The notes under the pieces are model-generated. The model saw only the letters and a program-made list of their open reading frames with translations, had not been told where the DNA came from and ran no database searches. Below, one piece after another: positions 1-17,180 of a DNA stretch of 64,000 nucleotides. Numbering within the stretch: the first letter of the stretch is position 1; each line of letters begins with the position of its first letter. This DNA comes from Embiotoca jacksoni. Taxonomy: Eukaryota; Chordata; Actinopteri; Embiotocidae. The position numbers were made by a program, and so were the translations under genes. The stretch covers positions 3,937,001 to 4,001,000 of the forward strand of contig JAKOON010000006.1 in NCBI GenBank assembly GCA_022577435.1, in the 5' to 3' direction.

Positions 1-245
1 TCTTATCAAATTAAAAGTAGAATTTCTTTTATTATTTGATGAACTTTTTATTCTGTAACCTGCACATTGTCCATTCTTTCATTTTTGATTAACACATAAA
101 TTTGTGTACTGTTTTAATCATTCATCAATCAATAGTCACACTTCTGAACTGATTAATGACTTGATAATTTTCAATAATCAGTTAGGAAGTGTCACTTAAA
201 TTATTCATTTGATTATTGGGACAAGGAAACACTGTAGTTACTCAC

Positions 246-329
246 AGATACCGTTGGAATTGATACCTTCGTCTTTACACTTCTTCTTGGCCATTTTGTG
301 GAGGATTGATGCCTTCTCTTTGAAACGGT
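246..329 (-). CDS. slc24a2: slc24a2 cytosolic-loop exon (RFKEKASILHKMAKKK)
   Basis: After a TTTCAG acceptor the frame reads DRFKEKASILHKMAKKKC followed by DEGINSNG, matching the basic segment downstream of HTLDPL in NCKX2. The low border is uncertain: GTGAGT at 240-245 is the better donor, GTATCT at 246-251 the alternative. Both keep the same phase. The next exon must lie left of the window. Confidence 0.75.
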
Positions 330-3300
330 CTGAAACCGAGGAAACATTTTCCATCATGGGGTGAGACTTTTTGTAAAAGGCACAACTACAGAACGTAGGT
401 GAGGAAGTACTTGGATATTGGAGAGGGGTCGGATGAATGGGCGTATTTACGTTTATCTGAAAGAATGCAACTTGACAAAAATCCTAACATTACAAATTTA
501 AGCTAAACCTTAAACACAGTATTCACTAAAATGCATTCATCTTCATACAAGAAAATAAACATTTAATTTAATCATGCAATATAATGATTACGTAATTAAT
601 GTCAGCACAGTGTCTGGGTGTCAGGCTTTGTGTTTATTTTGTGTTTGCTGTATGTTTATGTACCTTCGTCACTGAGCGGGTCCAGTGTGTGAATCATGAG
701 CTGGAAGATGCTGTTTCTCATCAGTGAGTTGTGTAGAGAAGCACAGCTGCCTTCCCTCTGCAGCCGGGGTTTAGCCTGAACAAAAACAAACCACAAATAC
801 CAAAATGTTTCAGTGGATGCACACATATAAATGTGTCCATGCTTTTTTTCCTCATCATTCTTCATTTTTATTATTTCATTTATCAGCTTTTGTCTCTTAA
901 CAAACTCCAAACTATTGTCAAGTAAAAATAATGATTTTAAAAACACTGAAAATGCATTGAACATGCAGTTTCTGCAGGATGTATACAAAAACACAAACAA
1001 AAGAAACTCACCATCAGCTTGTTCTCATCATCTACATTTTCAACGACCTTGAAGAAAAAACACAAGGAAAGAAAACATAATGTATATATATATATATACA
1101 CAGTTTAAGTAACAAATTCACACATACTCTGTGCAATTGAAAACATTAGGCCCACAGGAAATATTACATTATTCATTAATTTATGTCCAATGCTTGAGTG
1201 TCATCTGAAGTCAACTCCAAGTTGTGTGTTTGTAACATTGGACTGAACTGCATTACTGTCGTTGTAATGTAGGGAGGGGATAAGTAAATGAATGAATCAA
1301 CTAATGCAGGTACATTACCAATCAGAAAGCACTATAGAGCCATCAGTTGTTGTTGTTTTGAATCGAGGATGCTCCAAACTGAATGTTAGAAATATGTGTT
1401 CAACCCCTCACATCCTGTTTACTCATAACTACAGTTAAAAAAATTAAAACAAACATAAACTGTTTGAGTGACAATACAGATTTTAAGAGCCAAATATTTG
1501 ACCATCCAAACAGGGGAGAGGTGAAAGGAGCAGAGGAGGTGCGGGGTTTGAGCTGAGACAGGCTTTTTGCCATGTTTTCATTTATTTTATAGATTAAGTA
1601 TAATATCTCCCTAACAGCTCAGAGTGGTATATGACAGCAATGATACAAAGAGCAGGAAATTCATAACAAAATTTGTCACTGCGTCTAGTTTTTGTGCACA
1701 TTTATTGGAGACAAAAACACTTTGTTCATGTCCAATGAGTGCCTCAGATCACCTTCTTCCTCCCAGTGGGCAGGAACCTGTGCCAGAGGTTTGAAGCACA
1801 GCTCCAACACACACACACACATGTTGGTGGCCTGTTGATATATAGGGGTAGTAATGTGACCCGTGGGGAGGGTTTGTGTGGGGGTCGGGATTTAGAGATG
1901 GGAACATAAAGTTGATATTGTGGCATGTCATGTAAAGGTTTTCTTGTTGGCACAGACATTAACATCAGAATTATTTAACCGATTAAATAAATTTCCACTC
2001 ATTTATATCACCATTTTGCATCCCTGATTATAAAAGATGTTGTTTTACGCACCACTGAAAGCAAACACATTCAAACACACTTTGATAATCTGTGCAGAAA
2101 AATGATTTCAAGACACAATAAATAAAGAACTGCAGAGCCTGAGATTGCTCCAGAAAAATTGTCAACAACCGAAAAGTTACTGCAGGATGCCACTAAATCC
2201 TCCACACTGCCCCTTGAAGTCGTTAAACTATTATCTAAAAATATTGCAAAAATAAATGCTTTAAATTCATACTCCAAAACTAGTCCCTATAAACTATTTA
2301 TCAGCCAACCTTTGCTGCATGTTACGATACCCGACAAATATTTCCCTGTATCTCCTGTTTGTCTCTACTTTGCCAGGCAAACATGACAAAAAAAATAATG
2401 TAAAAAAAAAAAATCCAAAGCCAACAACAATTTAGCAAAGTGTAATTTTTTTGTGTCTCTCAACACCACACACCAGCAAGGTTTCTATGAACATTTATGG
2501 AGGTGGGTTGTCAAAATGAACTCGCATGTACACTTAAAGAGACAGAGAAGTCCTGTTGAGAGAGTGATGGACCTCATTAGAGATAAACTGGATGTAGATG
2601 ATCATACAGCTACTCTGCTGTGAACAATATACTTTATATCTATATTAATAAAGCAACAGCCTTGAAATAATTCAATAAAAATGATGGATTAAGAGAAACA
2701 TGGTAAACTTATTCCATTATATAACTAAATTTGAAGGTTTTCACATGAATTAGCAGATCATTTTTATCTCTTTAATAGCTGCAAGAGCCACATGAAGGCT
2801 TTAGTTTGAGGCCAATTTTACTTGTGTGCCTCATCTTTTTCCTTAAATAGCTCAATTTAGGAACAGAGTTACAGCTCCGACAAACAGGTCAAGCAGTCAA
2901 CTGTTCCTTTAGTTTTTATGCATTTCCTAATTCATATTGTAAAGAACAAATATTCCACAAAAACTGTCATGAACTGAGTGTACAGCAGTAGCTAAATGCA
3001 CAACCACACAACCACATGCACAAAGCAGAGCGAAGGACGGTTTTGTTGTTGACACGTTTTCATGATGGTGGCTGCAGAGTTTGAGCAGATAATCCCTTTA
3101 GCTTACATCTGACAAGACGTCTGCTGCTGTTATGGCAACTACAGGAGGGCCAGGGGTTATTTTAGTTTGTATTTTTATGGTGTTCATCCAATCAGCTGCA
3201 GCTACAGATGATTTAGTGTTCTTTGTTTTATATTTAGCTGTAAATTTAAACGCTATAAGATTCATCTACGTCTTCATCAAACTCAACTAAAACACAAGAC

Positions 3301-6300
3301 GTTTTTTCAGAAATGTGCGATCAATCCTCTGAAACAGAGTCTGATTTATAATCTCTGAAGATGGAAAAATTTCACGTCATTTCTTATTTCACCGATGTAT
3401 TTAAAAAAACACCACATAATGAAATGAGAGATGATAACTAAAGACAAAGAAGGCTTGGACACCTGTCTCAATTTACTTTGTGATTGCTGAGCAATGTGGC
3501 CTCCTGGCATTAGTTCATGTTGTCTAATGCTCACTTGGCTCTTTAGAGCTACTTGGAAACCAACAGTCTTAAGCTGCTGTAGTCTGTTGAGACGGAAACT
3601 GAGGTTCCGTTTATCTTTGATTCAGGTGATGAATTTCATTCTACAATTTCAGGAACATCTTTGATTTAAGAAGTCCTGCACTGGAAATTCCTGAACTTAA
3701 CAAAGGCTTGTCTGTTTGGACATTTCATTTAATAAAATTACTGTTGCCCAGTAGAGTTACATATTCAACAGGATTTTTTGTAAAGTATTTTAAACCTGTT
3801 ACCGTATCAGTGTCACGTTTTGCCTCACCGAGGCGTGAAAAGTAACATGCTTTAGGTTTAGGAACCAAAAAACACATGTTTATGTTTAGAAGAAGATCAG
3901 GGTTGAGGTTCAAATAAATAATTTTACTCACGTAACATCACATACGTCACTTAAATTTGTTACGTTATGTACATAACTTACTTGCGTTACTGTAACAGCG
4001 GTTGTTCGAATAAAAGCCATGTATTTGTGCCATCAAATCGCCCCTTAACCATGCTCCTATAATTAGACTTCATCGCTGTTTGTACTTTGTCACATGACCT
4101 CCTACTTGAACCTTGTTAATACATATTTACACTTTTCACACCTATAGGCGAGGCACTGACATGAAATCCTCTAGTGGACTGACAGGTGTGTTACCCCCTC
4201 TGGTGTGACACTGGGCTGGCATTTTGCACAACATTGGGTGACTTGTTTGGATATGTGCCTAATTTTTGTCCCTCCCTCACTGAACTTTCATCTCTTGACA
4301 AAATTTTTTATAATTCCAGCATGTTGAATGAACAGATAAAAAATTTGCCAAACATAAAAAGAACTTTGACAGAACAAGATAATTACGAGTGACATACACT
4401 GTTATAAGAGATGACATTATTTTAAGATGTCCTGTACAGCAACTTCTATTGTGATAGATATAGCCTAATACCACATTTGCTGACTGGACAATCTGCAGAG
4501 AGATGAAAGCATCTAAGAATGTATGTGTGGAGGTTTTGACATGTGACTGCTCATATATACTGTATACTGTACATATAAACTGCAACCATAATCAAGCAAC
4601 AAGTTGTATTTTGCATTTTGTTATTGTCTCGTTCACATATTTGATGCATTTTCATGGTTTATAGAGAATAAATATGCTCAGCTCCACCGCATTGACTGAG
4701 AAATAAGGCAATAAACAGGCATATACATATATATATATATATAATATTGTGATATTTAGAAGTTCCTCTGTGTCATTAGATAATTTGTTATTTTTGTTAA
4801 GAACCACAGTTTAAAATGGGCCATTTCAGAGCAGCAGATTTACACCAGACTTCACAGTCTTTTCAATCCTCAGCATGACACTGAGGCACCATCAGGTAAA
4901 CTTTTCCAAATGCATCCTTATTTTCTTCCCCTCTCCTTTCTTCTTCCTCCCTCTATCTCTAACTTTACCGTCCACCTGACCGCTCGAGCTGTGGGACTTA
5001 GCCGGGATTAATCGGCAGAGATCACCACTTTTAGACTGGTAAGTTTCAAGCCTGCGTGTGAAGTCGTGCAGAAACCTTCACAGGTCACCGTGCTATCAAA
5101 CATCTCTCTTCCACAATCAGCAGTCAGCAAATCCCCATGACCTTTCTTTTTTTAATTTTAATTATTTACAGCAACAACACTAATTTTATCAAGTGCTAAT
5201 GAAGTTACTAATTAGGTGAGTGCCTATATAAAGAACAACTCGGCTGTAATATGTTGCAGAAGTACATTAAATAAAATGTGTATCTGCACTTTGGGTTACA
5301 AGTATTTGAAAATACCCACTTTTGAACAAATGTAGAATTACATTTGACCAGACATTATATTTCAAAATAAGTCCTCTATTTCTATTCAAGTACTAATGCC
5401 AAGACTTATTCTGTTAAATCACACCACAACACTGCTACATTGTGATCTATGGGACTGATGTCTATGCCTATTTGAACATTTCTTCATCTCTGCAGGGACT
5501 GAGTGTGCTGGGCTCTATATTTGCTGTCGTCACCGCAGGTAAGCATTGGATAAGGGGATCAGAGGGGATTGGCGTCTTTCGTTCCATCAGCAAGCATACC
5601 TGCAGATCTTTTTGCTGTATACTCATACTGGACACAGACACTGTAGGCAACGTCTGCACAGTGCAAACCCACTTACAACATCCCCAGTTATGCACAAAAT
5701 TTACCTCACACTGTGTTACCAGCAGGACTACAGGCTGAAAAAGGAGCATTCAGCCTTTTTTTGTCAGTGATCTACTGATTCCTGCTCCCCCAGAGAACAC
5801 CCGACTATTATTAGTGGCTCTAATGGGATTGGAGAGCATTAACCCAGGGATTATTTAGCAGATACTGACAAATGAGGACAAGGCAGCTGAACATCAAGTG
5901 CCGGACGACAGAGAGAGAAGAGCTGTTCTTGGGCTGAAGTTTGGCAGCCTGAAGAACAGCTGATTCCCAGAAGGGCATAAATGTCGAACAGACTGCGTCT
6001 GCAACAACACGGATACTAAGAAAGGTCAATGGGTGCAGAAATGTTTGTTTTAGGTTTTAGTTTTTATTAAGCACATAAAATATGGAATAAAAATAACCCA
6101 GCATGAGTTAAAAATAATCAAATTGACTTGACATGCCTTGTCTCATAAATGCCAAAAACTGTAAATAAAATAAAGTCATGATTCCTGGGGAGATTTTATT
6201 TCCTTGTTCACACTTAACGAAGCATTTAAGGGGAGGAGTTTTAGGGCAGATCATATTGGAGGCTAGTGATTATGAGCTCATCAAACGTGAGAGCTGCTAC

Positions 6301-9300
6301 CTGCCTGAATAACTATAATAAAAAACAATGGAGAGCTCCTTTTTAAGTGTTTTCACCTCCTAACTAACAAATTGTGTACACTGCACTGTTGATGTTAGAC
6401 AAGTCTACGGGCACACTGCTAAGATCAACCTACAGCAGTTTTACTGTTTGTCACCTGAGCGCCGTATGAGATTACAACATCGGAGAGCAACAGATCTGAC
6501 TCCAACTGCACACACACAGACACACAAACAATGGAGAGACAAACGTAAAAAAAATTAAACACGTTTTTTTTTAACCTTCACATGAATCAATTTCCCTCTC
6601 TGTCAGGAGACAGGTTGTGTGGCTCGTGGAAGTCACTGTAATCATTCATGTTTCCACTGTAAAAGCGCACAATCCTTTCACATGAGATGAGATTATGAGG
6701 TCTGTGTGTAATCCATGTTAGAATGAATAACCACAGACACTGAAATTATGTTTAGTATGTTGAAACAGGAGGCAATGAACACCCAGGGGTAAATTCTTCC
6801 TCCAGAGTCAACAGCGTTAGCCAACTCTTTCGAATCTCAGGACACAGATGGGGGGGAGCTGAAGGGGGGAGAAATCTTATCAGGATGGAGAAATGATATG
6901 GGATTTTGGGACTAACAGTAATGCTCCTTCTCGTATCATCACTTCCCCACAAGAGTTTACCTTGGAGAAGTAACGGTCATCGGATAAATATCAGATAGAA
7001 TTAAAAATCTACCCTCAAAGCATTTTAAAAGCATGAAATTTAATCAGAACAGTAAAAAAGAAATTCAGCATCATATTCTGCATCCCTGAGTTCATGTCAG
7101 ATTGTTAAATCTGCATGTTGGATATGTTAGATTGTCTGGCAAAGGTGTAGTTTCATGACATGTGCTTCTTGTACCACTGATATAAAGTAATGTAAAGTGG
7201 ATGAATGAACCAAATCCTAATTTTAATTGCAGCTAAAAAGAACGTCATGCCTCTGTAGTTTGCATCAACCATTTTGTTGATTTGGCTCTTCTGTGATGAT
7301 CATATCTTGATCTCGGTGGAGGGGAATAATTTTAAATTCTATCACCCTATTGTGAAATAAATTCTTTAGGTTTCTTTCATAAAGTATTCTATCAGAAAAC
7401 ATTGATAGTATCTTAATTGAGTTGCAGGCGCTTTGACTCTGTCACATCAGTCCTATTCTGAGAGCCTTACTGGTCTGAGCTCAGTTACTGGAAGTAGTGA
7501 CTGAAGATGAGGCCTGTGTAAAAAGGCTGCAGTCTGGCTGTGTGTCTGAGTCCTTTTGAACTGCACAGGTGGCAGGTTAAGGTAAATCTTTTTAAACACT
7601 GAAGGGGTAAATCAGGAGCAGAATAAGGTCTGTATTAACATCCTCCCTGAACTGGAGTACTTCTATTCTCTGGATCAGTAGCCATGACTGGTTTTCTCTG
7701 TGATATTACTCATTTTGAAAATCAAATACTTTATGTCAGATCTGTTGAATGCAAGAAATGCTTAAATTGTATGCCAAGAGACAAAAACGAACACAATTAT
7801 GTTTCCCTCTGAGGAATGTTAGAAGCCCACTTCAAAAACACGTGTTGGACCACCAATCATAAATCTAAATTTCTATCTAATCTTTTATGATGAGGTATAT
7901 ATCGTAGATAAACTATGAAATGAGTCTTACACAAGTTTCTGTAGTGTTTTTAATTTAATTGGATGTAGTCAACCTTCTCGCTCATTAGCTTGAGATGCAG
8001 CGGACAAAAAAGTTGTTTCTGATGGTGACAACTCCTCAGTGGACTTAAGGGTGAATGTAAGGGTGAATGTAAGGATGAATGTAATGATGAATTTAAGGGT
8101 GAATGTAAGGGTGAATGTAAGGATGAATGTAAGAATGAATGTAAGGGTGAATGTAAGGATGAATGTAAGGGGGAATTTAAGGATGAATGTAATAATGAAT
8201 GTAAAGGTGAATGTAAGAATGAATGTAAGGATGAATGTAAGAATTAATGTAAGGGTGAATGTAAGAATTAATGTAAGGGTGAATGTAAGGGGGAATTTAA
8301 GGATGAATGTAATAATGAATGTAAAGGTGAATGTAAGAATGAATGAAAGAATGAATGTAAGGGGGAATTTAAGGATGAATGTAAGAATGAATGTAAGGGT
8401 GAATGTAAAGGTGAATGTAAGGAATGAATGTAAGAATGAATGTCAGGGTGAATGTAAGGATGAATGTAAAGATGAATGTAAGGATGAATGTGAAGGTGAA
8501 TGTAAGGATGAATGTAAAGGTGAATGTAAAGGTGAATGTAAGGATGAATGTAAAGGTGAATGTAAAGGTGAATGTAAGGATGAATGTAAAGGTGAATGTA
8601 AAGGTGAATGTAAAGGTGAATGTAAGGATGAATGTAAGGATGAATGCAATGGCCTGATACACAACATTATTGGTCTACCATGCCTGCTACCAGCTCTTGG
8701 TACTGAGCATAGCCTAAAACAAGGGTCGTGTTGAGTAGAAAAATTGGGTAGTTATATCAGACGATGAGGTGGATGGATGGATGGATGGATGGATGGATGG
8801 ATGGATGGATGGACTCACCTTTGGTGCATTCTCCAGCTCGTCCACCTGGTTGCTGCCCAGCAAGCGCTTGATAACAAGTTCTACTTTGGCATTGAACTTC
8901 ATGAATGTCACGTAGCAGGTGTAGCACATCAGCAGACTGATACTTTCCCCCAACGTGATTTGATTATCCAGAAAGAAATAGATTAGCATAAGCAAGCCAA
9001 TGATATAGAAAGAGACGTCTCTGAACAGAGGCCACCAAGTGAGGTTCAGCACCTCTTTGGAGAACAGGGCGCACATCCCGATCACGAACAGGATGTTGAA
9101 GACGGCGGATCCCACGATGGTACCGATACCCACGTTACTGTGGGAGACGAAGACTCCTATGACAGAAGTAAAAAGCTCTGGGGCCGAGCCACCTGCTGCC
9201 ATGAAAGTGGCTCCTGCGACATCATCCGAGATCTCCAGCTTCTCTGTGATGACAGTGAGAGCAGGGACAAAGAACTCATCACAGACGATGGCTAAAGATA

Positions 9301-9739
9301 TGAACATGTACAACATGCCAAACATATGAAAGACCACAAAGCCCTCGCGTCTCTGCTCCACGGAGAATAAGTCTGTTGGGTAGTCCCCATGACTTGTCTC
9401 TGCGTCAGATGATGACATGGCCATCGGTGTGTCCTCTGGTGCAACTGAGAGGTTGTGGTGCTGTAGAAGAGTTCTTTGGGGTACTGCTGCCTCTCCTGAG
9501 CCCTCCATGGCCGATTTCAGCTGAGTGCCCACTGTTGTGGCAAAAGAGAAGGCACTCCATGAACAGACTGTGCAGACAGCCACCAGGCTGACGATGAAGC
9601 TCAGAATCCGTCCGGGTCGCAGCTTTCTCTTGACACACTGGTAGTGGTGCCGGGTGCAGCTGCTGTGAGGGCCCAGAAGAGGAGCAGAGCTGGGGTCAGC
9701 TATCATGTCTGAACTTCTGATGGGAAGTGTGAAATCCAT
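246..9739 (-). CDS. slc24a2: slc24a2, 5' portion (potassium-dependent Na+/Ca2+ exchanger, NCKX2 type)
   Basis: Plasma-membrane antiporter that exports Ca2+ and K+ in exchange for Na+, mainly in neurons and photoreceptors (family knowledge). Four coding exons are visible on the minus strand: 8819-9739 (codons 1-307), 1012-1047, 664-775 and 246-329. They join in frame with GT-AG borders. The first exon has a hydrophobic segment near residues 45-69, the alpha-1 repeat with GGSAPELFTS (183-192) and GSAVFNILF (210-218), and further membrane helices to about residue 285. The later exons encode the large cytosolic loop, including the NCKX2-like stretch SLHNSLMRNSIFQL. That stretch is why I prefer SLC24A2 to SLC24A1, A3 or A4. 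The second membrane half (alpha-2 repeat) lies beyond position 1. The start ATG at 9737-9739 sits in a good context (ACACCATGG). Confidence 0.9.
664..775 (-). CDS. slc24a2: slc24a2 cytosolic-loop exon (AKPRLQR..HTLDPL)
   Basis: A 112-bp exon after a CAG acceptor (776-778). It encodes AKPRLQREGS, SLHNSLMRNS and IFQLMIHTLDPL and ends in phase 1 at a GTAC donor. The stretch is nearly identical to mammalian NCKX2 as I remember it and is the strongest paralogue marker in the window. Confidence 0.88.
1012..1047 (-). CDS. slc24a2: slc24a2 36-bp microexon in the cytosolic loop
   Basis: An acidic 12-codon exon reading VVENVDDENKLM, bounded by an AAG acceptor and a GTGAGT donor. It is phase 0 on both sides, so it can be skipped without a frame change. 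It sits between the first coding exon and the AKPRLQR exon, at the place where NCKX2 transcripts vary in the cytosolic loop (family knowledge). That this one is alternatively spliced is inference. Confidence 0.7.
8046..8650. repeat. 12-bp minisatellite (about 50 copies)
   Basis: Head-to-tail units close to GTGAATGTAAGG, with alternation of GGGT, GGAT, AAAG and GAAT variants and occasional higher-order runs; for example the segment from 8160 is echoed at 8280. Because the unit is a multiple of three, several frames stay open on both strands. The apparent proteins (alternating Met-Asn-Val-Arg types) are by-products. It lies in slc24a2 intron 1, about 170 bp after the first coding exon. Confidence 0.95.
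8769..8812. repeat. TGGA tetranucleotide microsatellite abutting a splice donor
   Basis: Roughly ten perfect TGGA units. Read on the transcribed strand, the slc24a2 donor GTGAGT runs straight into CCAT repeats. Confidence 0.95.
8819..9739 (-). CDS. slc24a2: slc24a2 first coding exon (codons 1-307)
   Basis: The exon is 921 bp, phase 0, and ends ..ENAPK before the donor GTGAGT (8813-8818). It encodes the signal/TM0 segment, a Ser/Thr-rich extracellular stretch (about 71-125) and the whole first exchanger repeat. A single large first coding exon is usual for this gene. The TGGA tetranucleotide tract begins directly beside the donor, so reading through the splice site would give artefactual SIHPSIHP residues. 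Confidence 0.92.
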
Positions 9740-14689
<4,950 letters not shown>

Positions 14690-15059
14690 GAACTAAATCA
14701 GCGCTTTAGTAGACCCAGGTGAGAAAGGCTGAAGGATTAAGGAAAATAGAAAAACAACTCTATCTAGTGGCTCAAGTACAACATTGCGTCTATTTGAAGT
14801 CTAAAAACAGAAAACTTCAATTTTTCTTTCCAGGACAAACTGTGTCATTGTGAAAATTTGTTGGAAGAGAGATGGATCAGACGGTGGGTCATTTTTTGAT
14901 TAATACTTCAAATCAAAGATTTTAGTTTCTGAGTAGTATTTATTCACAAATATACAATCTCATTATTGCCAAGTTTTTAAAATGAGCAGATAGAAGAGAA
15001 ATAAGAGACTTTTTTTTATATGTAGGTATGATCTAAATCCACAAAATTTCATGCATGTA

Positions 15060-15232
15060 CGTAAATGCATTTAGGGGGGCGCTAGTGAGCCATTTGGCCA
15101 CACCCATGCGCGAAACCACTAAAATATGTAATTTTTTGCGTTGAGACAGAAAAATAAGGAACGAGAAGAAAAAGAAGAATAATACCTTGAATAACAAAAG
15201 GGCTTTTGCACCATCGGTGCTCGGGCCCTAAT
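15060..15232. repeat. Dispersed teleost repeat with 'GAGCCATTTGGCCACACCC' core
   Basis: The core GCGCTAGTGAGCCATTTGG and the following CACACCCATGCGCGAAACC recur at 47370-47425 inside block M. The right end, CACCATCGGTGCTCGGGCCC, resembles the end of a repeat common in fish genomes. The class is not determined. Confidence 0.65.
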
Positions 15233-15469
15233 CATTGGAAAAGGGTAAATCTATTTTTGAGGCTCTGATGTTGATCCTTTTTTCTTTTAGTGTCCCCATT
15301 GAATTTAATGCCTTCAGTGCTTTGAGAGTCTGAACATAAACCATGTAACTTTAACAAAAGCTTTTGCTTGCAGCAGTAACACTGCAGGCCTCCTTATGTG
15401 TGGTAATGTAATAAGCATCAAAGGGATTGAAGTGAAATGTGTCAGAAATATGACTCACTCCAGGTCCAG

Positions 15470-16177
15470 ACTAAGAGCGGTTCAACCATCACCGATGCCA
15501 TTGCAACTGGCCCTCCGGTCTCTTTACAACTGCAGTAGGAGCTGTGTTCGCATTCTTGGCAATACGTCAGAAATGTTCCCGGTGCCTGTTTGCCTTTGCC
15601 AGGACTGTCCTTTGTCACAGATCCTGTTTGGGACCTTCATGGACAGGATATTTGGGGGAAGCCAGGGGGAGGAGAATGTCCGGTTTGGGGGTCTAGGGAT
15701 CGCTTCTCTGCTGTTTACAGATGATGTGGTCCTGTCGGCCTCTTCAGACCGTGACCTCCAGCATTCGCTGGGGCGGATTGCAGTTGAGTGTGAAGCGGCG
15801 GGGATCAGAGTCAGAACCTCCAAATCTGAGGCCATGGTGCTCTGCTGGAAACCGGTGGACTTCTCCCTCCGGGTGGGGACGGAGAGCCTGCCTAAGTGAA
15901 GGAGTTTAAGTATCTCGGGGTCTTGTTCACGAGTGAGGGCAGGATGGAGCAGGAGATTGACAGGTGGATTGGGGCAGCAGCAGCTGTCAAACAGGTGCTG
16001 CACCGGACCATTTTGGTAAAGAGGGAGCGGAGTCATCTCAGGCTGGTCACGAGCTCTGGGTAGTGACCAAAAGAACAAGATCGCGGTTACAAGCAGCTGA
16101 AATGAGTTTCTACCGCAGGGTGGAACGGCACAGCCTTAGATAGCCGAGATAGGGTAAGGAACTGGGACATCAGGAAC
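15470..16177 (+). mobile_element. Truncated LINE (non-LTR retrotransposon), reverse-transcriptase fragment
   Basis: The plus-strand frame carries RSLYNCSRS, MDRIFGGSQGEENVRFG, ASLLFTDDVVL and ASSDRDLQHSLG, then in the next frame KEFKYLGVLFTSEGR. These are reverse-transcriptase blocks of a fish LINE. The catalytic F/YADD box reads FTDD. The frame breaks at a TGA (15897-15899) just before the KYLGVLF block, so the copy is dead. It stops abruptly at about 16177, where block D1 has a deletion relative to D2. Confidence 0.85.
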
Positions 16178-16958
16178 TCGGACATAAAATTTGATGTAAA
16201 CTCTCTGCTCAAGTCCATGGTGACATTGACAATGCGCACATACCAGTGCTCACAAAAACATGTGTAACTCCGAATCTGATGTTGTTCAAGCAACGTAACT
16301 TGGAATACTTACTCGTGAAGGTTATATCTTCCCCCTCGCTCTGTGCACATCATCGTCGTGGAGGGCAAAAGGAGAAGTCTCACAACTTTTGGATTGCCCC
16401 AGTGACTGCTGGGTAATTAGACTCTGTGATCTCACTGTTGTGTGATGAGATGACCAAAAGCAGCTTCATCTCCACGTATTCCACATTCATTCAATCTCTC
16501 CAGTGCAGGCGGAAACTGAAGTGTGTTTAGTTAACAGCAACATCTGGATCTGCACTAATACTGACCGCAGCGCTGAGACTACGATCGAGCCTCTGGATTT
16601 GTCAAAGAGCCAGTTAACCAGAGAATTAGCGAATTATGTTAAGGCAACTTTTAGAAAAAAAAAAAAAAAATGGTTTGGCTAATGAGAACTGAAGGGGGGA
16701 ATGAGTTAACAGCTTAAATGTTATCACAGCTCCTGTGCTCTATCAGACTCCAATGCACTCTCCAATTACAGAACAAAATACTGATCATCCATGATTTAAA
16801 TGTCAGAAGTCTCAGCAGCACCGTGCAAAATTATCCCAAAATTAACACTCCTCCTTGTCATCTTGACCTCCTCCCAAATTATCCCCAGAGGAATCCATTC
16901 AATATCCTCTCAAATGAAGTGCCTTTTTCTTTACTGATTGCAAACCTCTCTTCCATTC
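16178..16958. other. Non-coding DNA downstream of truncated nans-A
   Basis: Shared almost base for base with 49958-50731 of D2. I see no nans exon 6 here. The sequence next to the broken exon 5 does not resemble the corresponding part of nans-B. Confidence 0.7.
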
Positions 16959-17180
16959 TCAATACTTGGCCTTCTCCACCAGTCGGATGGAGCGGACCAG
17001 CTCGGTCAGTTCAGACGGCTCCAGCGAGGCCGCATGGTCGCTTCCTTTCCACGTCTTGTCCAAGGTTATGTGGCGCTCGATGACTTTCGCCCCCAGAGCC
17101 ACGGCTGCCACAGAGATGTTGATTCCAGACTCGTGGCCGGAATATCCGATGGGAATATCTGGGAATTCCTTCTGGTATTC
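16959..17180 (-). CDS. nans: nans-A exon 5 (D1), 3'-truncated
   Basis: Begins EYQKEFPDIPIGYSGHE after a CTGCAG acceptor and matches nans-B exon 5 until LVEKA. The last ~19 codons of the usual exon (GSSLKQMLPCEKN region) are replaced by AAG TAT TGA. No donor site follows. Confidence 0.8.
   Translation of the reverse strand, partial: EYQKEFPDIPIGYSGHESGINISVAAVALGAKVIERHITLDKTWKGSDHAASLEPSELTELVRSIRLVEKAKY

Larger units (their letters stand above)
1048..8818 (-). other. slc24a2 intron 1
   Basis: About 7.8 kb of AT-rich intron. Apart from the minisatellite and the TGGA tract, listed separately, I see short AT, CA and poly-A tracts (for example 1082-1098, 1807-1821, 4724-4742) and no further exon I can support. 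Short open frames here have no recognisable motif. Confidence 0.7.

Noticed and set aside
8046..8650. CRISPR-like appearance of regularly spaced repeats
   Set aside because: Units are contiguous with no unique spacers, and the DNA is vertebrate.
8039..8734. 231-codon frame of alternating Met-Asn-Val-Arg repeats
   Set aside because: It is the 12-bp minisatellite read in one frame; other frames and the opposite strand are equally open. It lies in an intron.
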